From Salinibacter altiplanensis (GTDB lineage: Bacteria > Bacteroidota > Rhodothermia > Rhodothermales > Salinibacteraceae), in assembly GCF_002894645.1 (NCBI RefSeq), contig NZ_NCQY01000020.1, forward strand, positions 143,138-207,137: 64,000 nucleotides of DNA, given 5' to 3'. The notes under the pieces are model-generated. The model did not search any database. It was given only the letters and a program-made list of their open reading frames with translations, and was not told where the DNA came from. Positions 18,187 to 27,589 of the stretch are shown in pieces. Within the stretch, counting starts at the first letter, position 1. Each line of letters begins with the position of its first letter. The position numbers and the translations under genes were made by a program.

Positions 18187-19566
18187 ATGGCCAGCTCCGA
18201 ACCGCAGTACGTGTGTCAGGAATGTGGGTACGAGGCCCACAAGTGGATGGGCAAGTGCACCGGGTGTGGGGCCTGGAATACGCTCGTCAAGGAAGCCGAG
18301 AGCGCCGACGTGGAGGCCCGGGTCCCAGACCTCAGCACGGACGGACAGAACGGACGGGCAAGGGCGCAGAACCAGCCGACCCAGCTGACGCAGGTCGAGA
18401 TGGAGGGGGAGTCCCGCCTCCGCACCGGCGTCGACGAGCTTGATCGCGTCATGGGCGGCGGCATCATGCAGGGCTCGTTCAGCCTCATCGCCGGGGATCC
18501 CGGCATCGGCAAGAGCACGCTCATGACCGAGCTGGGCGGCTACCTGCCGGACCACACGATTCTGTACGTCACGGGGGAGGAGTCGAAGCGGCAGGTGAAG
18601 CTACGGGCTCAGCGGCTCGGGGTCGACAGCGACGCGCTCTACCTGCTGGCCGAGACGAACGTGCAGGAAATTGCCAACGCCGTCGACGACGTGGCGCCCG
18701 ACCTGCTCGTGGCCGACTCGATCCAGACCATCTACCGGCCCGACCTGTCGAGCGCGCCCGGCTCCGTGAGTCAGGTGCGCGAGAGCACCGCCTCGCTCCT
18801 CAAGCTGACGAAAGAGCGCGAGTTCTCGACGTTTCTCGTGGGGCATGTCACCAAGAAGGGGACCATCGCGGGGCCGCGGGTGCTGGAGCATATGGTGGAC
18901 ACGGTGTTGTACTTTGAGGGCGATCAGAACCACGCGTACCGCATCCTCCGAAGCGTGAAGAACCGCTTCGGGGCGGCCCACGAAATCGGGGTGTTTGAGA
19001 TGCGGGAAGACGGGCTGCGGGAGGTGCCCAACCCAAGCGAGATCTTCCTGTCTGAGCGCGGCTACGGCGTGAGCGGCTCCACGGTCGTCTGTTCGCTGGA
19101 GGGCACTCGGCCCATCCTGGTCGAGATTCAGGCACTCGTGACGCCCACCTCCTACAGCACCCCGCAGCGCACCGTCACCGGCTTCGCGTCGCAGCGGCTG
19201 CAGATGATCCTGGCGGTTCTGGAAAAGCGGGCCGGACTGGCCTTCAGCGACCACGACGTGTTCATCAACGTCGCCGGTGGGGTGCGGCTGGAGGAGCCGG
19301 CCGTGGACCTGGGCGTGGCCATTGCGGCCGCCTCGTCGTTCCGCGACATCCCTGCCGACACCGGCTCGGTCCTGATCGGGGAGGTGGGGCTCGGCGGCGA
19401 GATCCGCACCGTGAGCCGGGTGGAGCCGCGCCTCAAGGAGGCCGCCAAGCTGGGCTTCGATCGGGCGGTGGTGCCGGAGAACAACCTCGACCGTGTCGCT
19501 GGGGACTACGACATCGACGTGACGGGAGCCCAGCAACTGAAAGGGGTGGTGGACGTGGTGCTGTAG
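18187..19566 (+). CDS. radA: DNA repair protein RadA
   Basis: A 459-residue branch-migration ATPase acting in recombinational repair. The zinc finger is C10-x2-C13 with C24-x2-C27. The RecA-like core has Walker A GDPGIGKST, and the RadA-specific KNRFG motif is present. The C-terminal Lon-protease-like domain (DHDVFINVAGGVRLEEPAVDLGVAIA, partly quoted) is complete. Length matches the family. The ATG at 18187 starts exactly at the usual RadA N-terminus. It is divergent from the mla operon with a 233-bp shared upstream region. Confidence 0.95.
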   Translation: MASSEPQYVCQECGYEAHKWMGKCTGCGAWNTLVKEAESADVEARVPDLSTDGQNGRARAQNQPTQLTQVEMEGESRLRTGVDELDRVMGGGIMQGSFSLIAGDPGIGKSTLMTELGGYLPDHTILYVTGEESKRQVKLRAQRLGVDSDALYLLAETNVQEIANAVDDVAPDLLVADSIQTIYRPDLSSAPGSVSQVRESTASLLKLTKEREFSTFLVGHVTKKGTIAGPRVLEHMVDTVLYFEGDQNHAYRILRSVKNRFGAAHEIGVFEMREDGLREVPNPSEIFLSERGYGVSGSTVVCSLEGTRPILVEIQALVTPTSYSTPQRTVTGFASQRLQMILAVLEKRAGLAFSDHDVFINVAGGVRLEEPAVDLGVAIAAASSFRDIPADTGSVLIGEVGLGGEIRTVSRVEPRLKEAAKLGFDRAVVPENNLDRVAGDYDIDVTGAQQLKGVVDVVL

Positions 19567-19705
19567 CGCGGAGAGGCCACTCCGGAACGGTCCTTGTAAA
19601 TACATCCCCTGAGCGAACGGGGCACACAATAATTGCGCTGGGACGCTCGTTTGAACCGACGCCATGCCCCCACGTCCCGGCACCTGCTAACGATAGGGTC
19701 TCTGC

Positions 19706-20308
19706 ATGCAGCCTACGGATGAGGAACTGGTCACGGCGTACCTGAACGAAGACGACGGGGCCTTCCGGCGGCTCGTCGAACGGCACCAGGACCGTATCTT
19801 TGGCTACCTGATGGGCATGGTGAAGGACCGGGCGGTCGCCAATGATCTCTTCCAGAAGACCTTCGAGCGTGTGATCAAGGCGATGCAGGGCCAGCGTGGG
19901 TCCTACGACCGGCAGGGCCAGTGGCTGAGCTGGGTGATGAGCATCGCGCGCAACGCCGCGATCGACCACACACGGAAGCAGAAAAAATGGGCAGACGTGT
20001 CGCAGGACGAAGACGACGGGCGGTCCTTCTGGGACACCCTGGAGGACAACTCCCCCTACGCCGACGAGCAGCTCCACCGCGCGGAGCAGCGCGAGTGGCT
20101 CGACGAGCACATCGAGCAGCTCGCGCCTGAGCAGAAAGAGGTGCTCCTCCTGCGGCAGGAGACGGACCTGACCTTCCGTGAGATTTCCGAGCTCCAGGAC
20201 GTGTCCATCAACACGGCCCTCGGCCGCATGCGGTATGCCCTCAAGAACCTTCGAAAGATGATGGAAGCCTCCGACGAGACCGCGCTGGTCGGCGCGATCG
20301 ACCCGTAG
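19706..20308 (+). CDS. ECF-type RNA polymerase sigma factor
   Basis: A 200-residue sigma-70 family factor. Region 2 is seen in FRRLVERHQDRIFGYLMGMV and DLFQKTFERVIK, with WLSWVMSIARNAAIDHTRKQKK. Region 4 is LAPEQKEVLLLRQETDLTFREISELQDVSINTALGRMRYALKNLR (positions about 135-180). The next gene, 47 bp downstream, encodes a one-TM protein that looks like its anti-sigma factor. The envelope proteins that follow may be part of its regulon, by position only. Confidence 0.92.
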   Translation: MQPTDEELVTAYLNEDDGAFRRLVERHQDRIFGYLMGMVKDRAVANDLFQKTFERVIKAMQGQRGSYDRQGQWLSWVMSIARNAAIDHTRKQKKWADVSQDEDDGRSFWDTLEDNSPYADEQLHRAEQREWLDEHIEQLAPEQKEVLLLRQETDLTFREISELQDVSINTALGRMRYALKNLRKMMEASDETALVGAIDP

Positions 20309-20355
20309 AGAGTCCGACGCGCTCCGACCTGCTTCACAGAGCAACTCCGTTTCCC

Positions 20356-20931
20356 ATGGACGATCGGCTACACCTCATTCGATATCTGTACGGAGAAGAA
20401 GAGGATGAGTCGGCGCTTGCGCGTCGATTGTCCGGTGACGAAGACCTCTATCGCGAGTATGAGGAGCTGGCCGCGACGAAGCGGGCGTTGGACGACCGGC
20501 CCGCACGCCGGCCGGACGCGGCGGTCGTGGACCAGGTGGTGGACGAAGCCCGCGAGGCGGCCCACTCGTCCGGGCCGCGGTCTACGTCGCCGGCTGAGGA
20601 TCGCCCGGCGCGCTCCCCGTCCCGCCCCTGGACCCGTCGCCTGCAGACGGCCGGGGCCGCACTTGCCCTGCTAATGGTGATCGGCCTGGGGTGGTGGCAG
20701 GGCGGTGGGAGGTCCGACGGCCCGGTCGCGGACTCCGCGACGCCCGGTGCGCTCGACGAACCGGCCCGGCAGGCCCCCACGGCCGCCGAGACCCGGACGA
20801 GCAGCACGGACGATGTTCCGGCCTGGGACGACGGGGAGGAGCTGGTTCGCATCCAGCGGCGCATCGACCGGCTACAGGCCCGAAGCGCCCCGGATCGGTG
20901 GGGGGCCCTCCAGCGGGTCGGTCGGCCCTGA
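20356..20931 (+). CDS. probable anti-sigma factor, one transmembrane helix
   Basis: A 191-residue protein with a cytoplasmic N-terminal part of about 95 residues beginning MDDRLHLIRYLYGEE, one membrane helix (AGAALALLMVIGLGWWQGG, about 99-117) and a short periplasmic tail of low complexity. This layout and its place 47 bp after the ECF sigma gene are typical of membrane anti-sigma factors. It lacks a clear HxxxCxxC zinc motif. Assignment rests mainly on context. Confidence 0.7.
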   Translation: MDDRLHLIRYLYGEEEDESALARRLSGDEDLYREYEELAATKRALDDRPARRPDAAVVDQVVDEAREAAHSSGPRSTSPAEDRPARSPSRPWTRRLQTAGAALALLMVIGLGWWQGGGRSDGPVADSATPGALDEPARQAPTAAETRTSSTDDVPAWDDGEELVRIQRRIDRLQARSAPDRWGALQRVGRP

Positions 20932-20982
20932 CGAATGTTCACGATCTGCCTCGCTCATTTCATCTTCACGTCTCGCGTTTCC

Positions 20983-21726
20983 ATGATCGCTTTGCGCTGT
21001 TTGGGACCTACGTGTCGTCGGCTCGTCGCCGGGCTCGTCCTCGGACTCCTTCTGTGGGGGGGGCTCCTGCCCGTGGCGTCGGCTCAGCAGACCCGTACGT
21101 TGAACATCCGGGGCGGCACGGTCTACGTCGACGGGCAGCCCCTGTCGGAGGACCGGCTGCCGGACAGCCTGAACCTACAGAGCGTCCAGGCCGACTACCG
21201 GTTCGTGGGCATCCAGCGCCCCGTCGTTGAGCTCAAGGGGCGCCTCTTCGTTGTGCAAGACGGGTTGAGACCCATCAGCGAAGAGGAGGTGCGCGAGCAA
21301 CGAGCCTCCGTTGTGCTGGGAAGCGACGCAGTGCAGGCACGGGCCGCTGCGTCTCGGGGCGGGATGGGGCCCGCAAACAGCCCGGAGGCGTCCCACCGGC
21401 AGTACCTCAATGCGGTGCAGCGCTCCAGCCGAGAGCTCTACGAACGGCTCCAGCGCGAGCGCCAGATGGAGCAGGACGCACAGCGCCTCGCGCGCACCGT
21501 TCGGCTGCTGCCGGAGGGGAGAGAGCGCCAGGCTCAGATCGATACCCTTCGCGCAATGCTCAAGGACATTTTTGCGGTCAAACAAGAAAACCGGCGCCGC
21601 GAGATCGAGCGCCTCCAGCGGCAGATTCGGGGTCTGCAGGAGAACCTCCAGCGACGAGCCCAGATGCGAGAGCGCATGATTGATCGCCACCTCCGACAGC
21701 TCATCGATTCCACCCGTGGCCGCTAG
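20983..21726 (+). CDS. periplasmic coiled-coil protein of unknown function
   Basis: A 247-residue protein with a signal peptide (LVAGLVLGLLLWGGLLPVASA, cleavage after ASA-QQ). A small beta-type domain follows (LNIRGGTVYVDGQPL), then a long charged coiled coil from about residue 125 to the end (SSRELYERLQRERQMEQDAQ and RRREIERLQRQIRGLQENLQRR). ATG 20983 is chosen because it places the signal peptide well; a start at 20935 would add 16 residues. It comes 51 bp after the anti-sigma gene, likely the same operon. No family recognised. Confidence 0.7.
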   Translation: MIALRCLGPTCRRLVAGLVLGLLLWGGLLPVASAQQTRTLNIRGGTVYVDGQPLSEDRLPDSLNLQSVQADYRFVGIQRPVVELKGRLFVVQDGLRPISEEEVREQRASVVLGSDAVQARAAASRGGMGPANSPEASHRQYLNAVQRSSRELYERLQRERQMEQDAQRLARTVRLLPEGRERQAQIDTLRAMLKDIFAVKQENRRREIERLQRQIRGLQENLQRRAQMRERMIDRHLRQLIDSTRGR

Positions 21727-21898
21727 CGGCTCTGTGCAAAGCCCGATGCCTGCCGTGCTCTCTTTCCCTCCTGTCACCTCATCCTTTACTTTAGGAGGGC
21801 TGTGTCGCATCTTACAGGTCGGTAGTTGTGCATAGGTTAGTGGTCGTGCACGACGGCCCTCCGCATGTCGCCCTGCGTCAGAAGTGTCGTTCCGGTCT

Positions 21899-23173
21899 AT
21901 GGATTGGTTTCGGGCTCCCAACGGTTGTCGTCGTGAAGTCCGGGACAGGTCTCCCTGGGGCCTTCGGTGGGGCGTGGTTGGGCTTCTGCTGTTGGCGGTG
22001 GGACCGGTGTTGTTGGCGGCAGGGGCGGCGCAGGCCGAGGTGCTCGTGACCGACGTGATCTTTTCTCCCCGATCCGACGGGCAGGGCCACGTTGTGCGGG
22101 TCCAAACGACGGCGTCTCCCGAGGCCTATATGTTACAGTCAGAGAAGGCGCACGAGCTGAAGTGGGTGCTCTACAACACAGACGTGCACGCGGACTACGA
22201 GAAGCGGACGCCGAAAGGGCCGATCGAAACCTACACGCTGACGCAGCAAAACGGCCACCTGATTCTTCGGGTTGCCCTGACCGCGGACCGCTCAATCTCG
22301 CCCATGGTGTACCGCGATGGGGCCTCCGACGACCTGCTCCTGAACCTCGCGTACGACGACGCGACGCCCGTAGCCGCGGAGCGTTCTTCGCCTCCCGCCG
22401 AAGCCCCGACGGCCTCGCGGGAAGAGCGGCGTCAGCGAGACCCGATGGCGACCCTCTCCCGTGAGCGCTCACGGCTCGACACGGTGGTGATTGATCCGGG
22501 GCACGGGGGCAAGGACCCCGGGGCGGTGGCCCACGGACTGCACGAAAAAGACATCGTGCTGGACGTGGCCCACAAGCTGGGCGACTACATCGAGAATCGC
22601 CTCGACCTTGAGGTGATCTACACCCGAACGACCGACCGATTCATCGCCTTGGAGGAGCGTGGGCATCTTGCCAATCGGACGGGCGGTGACCTCTTCATCT
22701 CCCTCCACGCGAACGCGTTTCAGTCGTCGTCTGTCCAGGGCACGGAGACGTACTTCCTGGGGCGTTCCAAGACAGACGCGGCACGGCGCGTAATGAAGCA
22801 AGAAAACAGGGTCGTCCAGGAGTACGAAGAGAATCCAGATCGCTACGAGGAATACGACGCGGAGGCCTTTGTGAAGGGCGAGCTGTTTCTCAGCGCCAGC
22901 ATGCAGTTCAGCGAGGAGTTCGCGTCGATCGTCCAGAACCAGTTCAAAGAACGCGTCCAGCGGCGCAGCCGCGGGGTGCACCAGGCCGGGTTCTACGTTC
23001 TGTGGAGCGCCTCGATGCCGTCGGTCCTCGTGGAGCTTGGGTACCTGACCAATCGCCAGGAGGCGCGCTTCCTCAACAGCGACCGCGGGCAGACCTACCT
23101 GGCGAGTGCCATTTTCCGCGCCGTGCGAAAGTACAAGAACCAGTACAACAAGGGCATCGTCTCCAGCGAGTAA
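21899..23173 (+). CDS. N-acetylmuramoyl-L-alanine amidase (Amidase_3 with AMIN domain)
   Basis: A 424-residue periplasmic cell-wall hydrolase that cleaves the amide bond between MurNAc and the stem peptide. It has a signal sequence (about 22-45), an AMIN-like beta domain (about 45-145, VTDVIFSPRSDGQGHVVRVQ), a short linker, then Amidase_3. Zinc ligands and catalytic Glu are in IDPGHGGKDPG, LHEKDIVLDVA, SLHANA and VLVELGYLTN. ATG 21899 is taken; a GTG at 21884 is possible. It is 172 bp downstream of the coiled-coil gene. Confidence 0.92.
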   Translation: MDWFRAPNGCRREVRDRSPWGLRWGVVGLLLLAVGPVLLAAGAAQAEVLVTDVIFSPRSDGQGHVVRVQTTASPEAYMLQSEKAHELKWVLYNTDVHADYEKRTPKGPIETYTLTQQNGHLILRVALTADRSISPMVYRDGASDDLLLNLAYDDATPVAAERSSPPAEAPTASREERRQRDPMATLSRERSRLDTVVIDPGHGGKDPGAVAHGLHEKDIVLDVAHKLGDYIENRLDLEVIYTRTTDRFIALEERGHLANRTGGDLFISLHANAFQSSSVQGTETYFLGRSKTDAARRVMKQENRVVQEYEENPDRYEEYDAEAFVKGELFLSASMQFSEEFASIVQNQFKERVQRRSRGVHQAGFYVLWSASMPSVLVELGYLTNRQEARFLNSDRGQTYLASAIFRAVRKYKNQYNKGIVSSE

Positions 23174-23264
23174 AGACATTCGAGGGCGGTGCCGGCCGGT
23201 GTTCGGCTGCCCTTGTCAATGCCCTGCGTTTTCTGCCAGGCCCTTACAGCCGACCTTCTGCGTC

Positions 23265-23807
23265 ATGACCAGCGCCGCGCACACTCTACTTCGGGGATCC
23301 CTGCTCATCGTTCTGATGGCCGGAGGGATGGTTTGGACCAGCTGTGACCTTGCGTCGGGGGACAGCACGGCCATCCTAAATGCGAACTCAACCTTTCCCC
23401 CGACCGTCCGGCACCGGTTTGAGTACGCAGAGGAAGATGTCGTTGAGGGAGACGTGGCGGTCGAGTCGGAGGTTCAGTCGGACGACCTCGACGCCATTCT
23501 GTCCCGCAACGGATTCAGCCGGCGCGACGTGATCAATGCCCGGGTCGACAGCGTGCGGATCGAACGGGTGTCCGCCCCGTCGCTGAGGAACGTGGAGCTG
23601 TTTTTGGGAAGGGACGGTCCCCGCGTCGCCAGCGTTCAATTTCCGTCGGAGGGCCGGTCCACGATCGTCGACGACACGCGCAGGACGGTTGTCCGGGCGG
23701 TGCAAGATGGTGCAGAAGGGCTCGACGGCCGGTTTGAGCTCGAGACCCCCGGGGCCGGAGTGGTCCGGGCCCGGGTTTACTACCGGCTCGAGGTAGAGGG
23801 CGTGTAG
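23265..23807 (+). CDS. lipoprotein of unknown function
   Basis: A 180-residue protein with a lipoprotein signal (LLIVLMAGGMVWTSC; Cys27 as the lipidated residue). The mature part is acidic and predicted mostly beta (VEGDVAVESEVQSDDL, VRARVYYRLEVEG). No family recognised. It begins 92 bp after the amidase and its 3' end faces ridA, with a hairpin element between them. Confidence 0.7.
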   Translation: MTSAAHTLLRGSLLIVLMAGGMVWTSCDLASGDSTAILNANSTFPPTVRHRFEYAEEDVVEGDVAVESEVQSDDLDAILSRNGFSRRDVINARVDSVRIERVSAPSLRNVELFLGRDGPRVASVQFPSEGRSTIVDDTRRTVVRAVQDGAEGLDGRFELETPGAGVVRARVYYRLEVEGV

Positions 23808-23819
23808 GGGGGCCGCAGG

Positions 23820-23875
23820 AGCTGTTTGGGGATGGATGAGTCGCCGGGGGGCTACAGAACGTCCGCCAAACAGCT
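23820..23875. repeat. short palindromic repeat / possible bidirectional terminator
   Basis: AGCTGTTTGG (23820-23829) pairs perfectly with CCAAACAGCT (23866-23875) around a 36-base loop. Both arms and flanks (GTCCGCC before, TTCTCAAGG after the right arm) match the ends of the long element at 3041-3377 (TCCGCC, TTCTGAAGG), so this looks like an internally shortened relative. It lies between the 3' ends of two convergent genes, where it could stop transcription from both sides. Confidence 0.55.
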
Positions 23876-23885
23876 TCTCAAGGCG

Positions 23886-24284
23886 CTACCGGATGGCAAT
23901 GCAGGAGATCTCGACCCGTGCGTTGCGGGGCAGTTCTGCGACCTGTATGGCCTGCCGGGCCGGGGGCTGTTCGTTGAAGTACCGCGCGTACACCTCGTTG
24001 ATCTGCGCGTAGTCGTTCATGTCGGTGACGAAAACCTCGCACCGCACCACGTTCTCAAACGACATGCTCGCGGCTTTGAGGACGGCCCCAACATTTTCGA
24101 GCACGCGCTCGGTTTCTGCCTCAATCGCCCCGTCGATCATGCTGTCGGTGTCCGGGTCAATTGCAATCTGGCCCGAGACGTACAGCCGGTCGTCAACGAG
24201 GACGCCCTGGCTGTACGGGCCGATGGCCGCGGGGGCGAGTGGAGTCGTGACGGTACTACGAGACGCAGAGGTCGACGTGGACAT
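23886..24284 (-). CDS. ridA: RidA family enamine/imine deaminase
   Basis: A 132-residue protein of the RidA (YjgF/YER057c) family, which hydrolyses reactive enamine or imine intermediates. Family marks are IGPYSQGVLVDDRLYVSGQIAIDP near the N-terminus (partly quoted), the conserved Arg in VVRCEVFVTDM and ARVEISCIA at the end. Length matches. The ATG at 24284 is chosen; longer frames upstream run through AT-rich noncoding DNA. A single gene, convergent with the lipoprotein gene. Confidence 0.92.
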   Translation of the reverse strand: MSTSTSASRSTVTTPLAPAAIGPYSQGVLVDDRLYVSGQIAIDPDTDSMIDGAIEAETERVLENVGAVLKAASMSFENVVRCEVFVTDMNDYAQINEVYARYFNEQPPARQAIQVAELPRNARVEISCIAIR

Positions 24285-24531
24285 AGGATACGGGTCGGGG
24301 GCAGTTGGGAAAAGCAACGTCCCTAAACCTCCGTTTCCCCAAGATGCGGTACAAGCAAATATTTTCTGAAGACCCATTTCCGTCCGGGACGGTCGAAAAA
24401 TGAGGGCCGTCGGGGCGGAAGTGGGGCCCAATGTAAACCTACAGACAGATCAGGAACGCCTGTCCGGGCAGAGCGGTTCATACGTTGTACTGCAAGCTAT
24501 ATTACCAGCTCCCCAACTCACTTTCCAGGTC

Positions 24532-25683
24532 ATGAGCGAGAAGGGACGTGTGCTCGTCGCCATGAGTGGCGGCGTCGACTCCTCGGTGACGGCTGTTCTG
24601 CTCAAGGAGCGTGGCTACGACGTGGTGGGCCTCACCATGAAGACGTGGGACTATTCGACCAGCGGGGGGACGGAGGGCAAAGAGGTGGGCTGTTGCTCCA
24701 TCGAGTCGATGAACGACGCCCGTGTGGTGGCGACGAAGCACGGCTTTCCGCACTTCGTCGTTGACCTCCGGGAGGAATTTGGGGACTGGGTGATTGAGCG
24801 ATTCACTGACGAGTATCTCTCGGGCCGTACGCCCAACCCCTGCGTGCTCTGCAACACCCACATCAAGTGGGATGCCCTGCTGCAGCGGGCCGACGACCTG
24901 GACTGCGAGCACATTGCCACGGGCCACTACGCCAACGTGCGCTACGACGATGAACGGGGGCGCTACCTCCTGAGCCGCGGGCTCGACCGCAACAAGGACC
25001 AGAGCTATGCGCTCTGGGGACTGCCGCAGGAGCACCTCGCCCGGTCCATCTTTCCGCTCGGGGCGTACGAGAAGCCAGAGATCCGCGAGATGGCCGCGGA
25101 GTTTGGCCTCGACAATGTGGCCGACAAGCCCGACTCCTACGAGATTTGCTTCATTCCGGACAACGACTACCCCCGCTTTTTGAAAGACCGTGTGGATGGG
25201 CTCACGGAAGAGGTGAGCGGCGGCACGTTCGTGCTCAGTGACGGCACCGTCGTGGGAGAGCACGACGGCTATCCGTTCTACACCGTCGGCCAGCGTCGAG
25301 GGCTTGACCTTGCGCTCGGCGAGCGGGTCTACGTCACCGACATCGATCCCGAGACGAATACGATCACGGTAGGGCCGAAGGAGGAGCTCATGGAGCAGAC
25401 CCTGACGGCCCACGAGATTAACCTCGTGAAGTACCCCGAGATTGAAGAGGAGCGCTCGGCCTGGGGCACCATCCGCTACAACGACGATGGGGCGGGGTGC
25501 CTTGCGTGGCAGCCGGACGCGGACACCCTGAAGGTCGCCTTTGCCGAGCCGAAACGCGCCATCACGCCGGGGCAAAGTCTCGTGCTGTACGAGGACGACG
25601 ACGTGCTCGGTGGGGGATGGATCCACGAGGTGGGCAGTGCCGAGGCCGACACGGCGGAGCGGGGGGCCGAAGCGCCGGTGTAG
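24532..25683 (+). CDS. mnmA: tRNA-specific 2-thiouridylase MnmA
   Basis: A 383-residue enzyme that thiolates U34 of tRNA(Lys, Glu, Gln). It shows the PP-loop SGGVDSSV, the catalytic Cys pair in NPCVLCN and YEICF, and the family motifs KDQSYALW, YTVGQRRGL and TVGPKEEL. The start at ATG 24532 fits the usual N-terminus MSEKGRVLVAMSGG. Single gene; the 217 bp after it contain nothing I recognise. Confidence 0.95.
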   Translation: MSEKGRVLVAMSGGVDSSVTAVLLKERGYDVVGLTMKTWDYSTSGGTEGKEVGCCSIESMNDARVVATKHGFPHFVVDLREEFGDWVIERFTDEYLSGRTPNPCVLCNTHIKWDALLQRADDLDCEHIATGHYANVRYDDERGRYLLSRGLDRNKDQSYALWGLPQEHLARSIFPLGAYEKPEIREMAAEFGLDNVADKPDSYEICFIPDNDYPRFLKDRVDGLTEEVSGGTFVLSDGTVVGEHDGYPFYTVGQRRGLDLALGERVYVTDIDPETNTITVGPKEELMEQTLTAHEINLVKYPEIEEERSAWGTIRYNDDGAGCLAWQPDADTLKVAFAEPKRAITPGQSLVLYEDDDVLGGGWIHEVGSAEADTAERGAEAPV

Positions 25684-25900
25684 GCCCGTCCCTGCCGAGG
25701 CACCGTCTGTGTGGGCGGACGGGGCGGAGCCTCCCCCCTGCGTGTTCCGAAGAAAGAGGCACAGCAGCCTACAGAATTGGGGACGGGTGGAACACTGAAT
25801 TTCGCCCCCTGGTTCAATTTTCGCTCATTCATGTTTCAAAAACAACAAGACGCGGCGTTCCGGACGGCAGCCCGTCTCGGAGCGCGCGAGCCCCCAGTCT

Positions 25901-27334
25901 ATGGAACGCACGGACCTGACGCGGATCGACGAGTTCACATGGGAAATCCCCCAGTCGTTCCAGGAAGCGATGCGGGTGCCCGTGCGCATCCTTGCCAGTG
26001 AGAACCTCATCGACGAGATTCTTGAGCGAAAGGCCATCGAGCAGGCCATCCGCACCTCTATGCTCTCTGGGCTGGTGGGGCACCTGGTGGTGATGCCCGA
26101 TGTTTACAGTGGGCAGGGCGCCCCGGTCGGCATCGTGGCCGTGTCGAAATGGCCGGTGGGCACCATCGCACCCGGCGCCATTGGGCACGACATCAACGCG
26201 GGCGTTCGGCTGCTGGGGTCGGACATCAAGGTGGAGGAGGCGGAGGGCAACTTCGATGCCCTCGCCGATGCCCTGACGAATCACATCCCAAGTGGGACGG
26301 ACGCGGAGGGCTCCATCTCACTCAACAAGAGCGAGGTCGACCACGTCGCCCAGTCTGGGGCCCAGTGGGCCCTGCGCAAGGACATGGCGCAGCAGGACGA
26401 CCTCGTCCGGGCGGAGGAGGGAGGACGTCTTAACGAGGCGGATCCGAAGAAGGTGAGTGAGGCGGCCCGGTCGCTTGGGGCGCAGCAGCTCGGCACGCTC
26501 GGGGGCGGGGAGCACTTCATTGAGATTCACTCCGTGGAGGAGGTCTTCAACCGCGCAGCGGCCGTCACGATGGGGCTGAAGGAGGGCACCCTCGTTGCTC
26601 AGGTTCACTGCGGCTCCCGCGGGTACGGCCGTCAGGTCTGTGCCGACTACATCGAGCGGTTTCAGGAAGTGGCGCCGTCGTACGACATCGATCCGCCGGA
26701 TCCCAGCCTGGCGTCGGTGCCGCTCGATTCGAGCGAGGCCGAAGACTACATGGGGGCCATGCGGGCGGCCGCGAACTACGCCTACGCCAACCGACAGGTG
26801 TTGGCCCACCGCGTCCGCGAGGTCTTCGATGGGCTTCTCGAAGAGGGGGCCGGCCAACGGCTCAAGACGGTGTACGACGTGGCCCACAACCTGGGGCAGG
26901 TGGAGATGCATCAGGTCGACGGCAAGCACATGCGCTGCTACGTGCACCGCAAGGGAGCGGCGCGCGCCTTCGGGCCCGGTACGCCCGGCATCTCGCTTCC
27001 GTACCGCGCCCTTGGGCAGCCGGTCCTGGTGCCCGGAAGCATGGGCGAGACTTCATGGGTCATGCTGGCCACCCGGGATGCCATGCAGAAGAGCTTCGGC
27101 TCGGCCTGTCACGGGGCCGGGCGGACAATGAGCCGCCACGAAGCGAACCACCAGGCCGAACCGGTGCCGCTCGACGGAGAGGGGGATGGCGTTGCCGTCC
27201 GGTCCGCCGACGGCTCGGCTCCCGCTGGGGTGCAGCTGAAAGAGAACATCGGCGGTGTCGTGGAGACGGTGGCCGGGTCCCGGCTCGCCGGCAAGGTGGC
27301 GCGGCTGGAGCCCCTCGCGGTCATGCACGGCTGA
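25901..27334 (+). CDS. RtcB-family protein with altered active site
   Basis: A 477-residue homologue of the RNA-splicing ligase RtcB, which joins 2',3'-cyclic phosphate to 5'-OH RNA ends using GTP and two Mn ions. Kept: Asp97 (GHDINAG), His205, His236 (VHCGSRG), AHN near 330, and the guanylylated His404 in CHGAGR. Changed against the well-studied archaeal enzyme: the metal-bridging Cys is Ala100 (DINCG to DINAG), Asn is Glu204 (GGGEHF), MPDVH is MPDVY (Tyr69) and the terminal VVKG Lys is His476 (VMHG). Membership in the family is certain; ligase activity is not. No RNA-repair partner genes are adjacent. Confidence 0.85.
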   Translation: MERTDLTRIDEFTWEIPQSFQEAMRVPVRILASENLIDEILERKAIEQAIRTSMLSGLVGHLVVMPDVYSGQGAPVGIVAVSKWPVGTIAPGAIGHDINAGVRLLGSDIKVEEAEGNFDALADALTNHIPSGTDAEGSISLNKSEVDHVAQSGAQWALRKDMAQQDDLVRAEEGGRLNEADPKKVSEAARSLGAQQLGTLGGGEHFIEIHSVEEVFNRAAAVTMGLKEGTLVAQVHCGSRGYGRQVCADYIERFQEVAPSYDIDPPDPSLASVPLDSSEAEDYMGAMRAAANYAYANRQVLAHRVREVFDGLLEEGAGQRLKTVYDVAHNLGQVEMHQVDGKHMRCYVHRKGAARAFGPGTPGISLPYRALGQPVLVPGSMGETSWVMLATRDAMQKSFGSACHGAGRTMSRHEANHQAEPVPLDGEGDGVAVRSADGSAPAGVQLKENIGGVVETVAGSRLAGKVARLEPLAVMHG

Positions 27335-27589
27335 CGTCCTGCACGTTCCCGTGCGGACCAACGGGCGTTTCCCGCGCGTGCCCCTTGGCTGTTCCCATAG
27401 GCCTCGTTCGGGCCTGCGACGGCCGATGAGACTTCGGAGACAATCGAGGGGATGTGAATCTGTTGAACCAGTCCCTCTTGTTGCGAAAGGGTAATAGGAC
27501 GCGGCGCCTGATCCGAAGCGCATCGCGCTCCGCGTTGTATGAACCGGCGACATCCGTTCCGATCTTCCCCCACGTAGCTTTCCGTTCCC

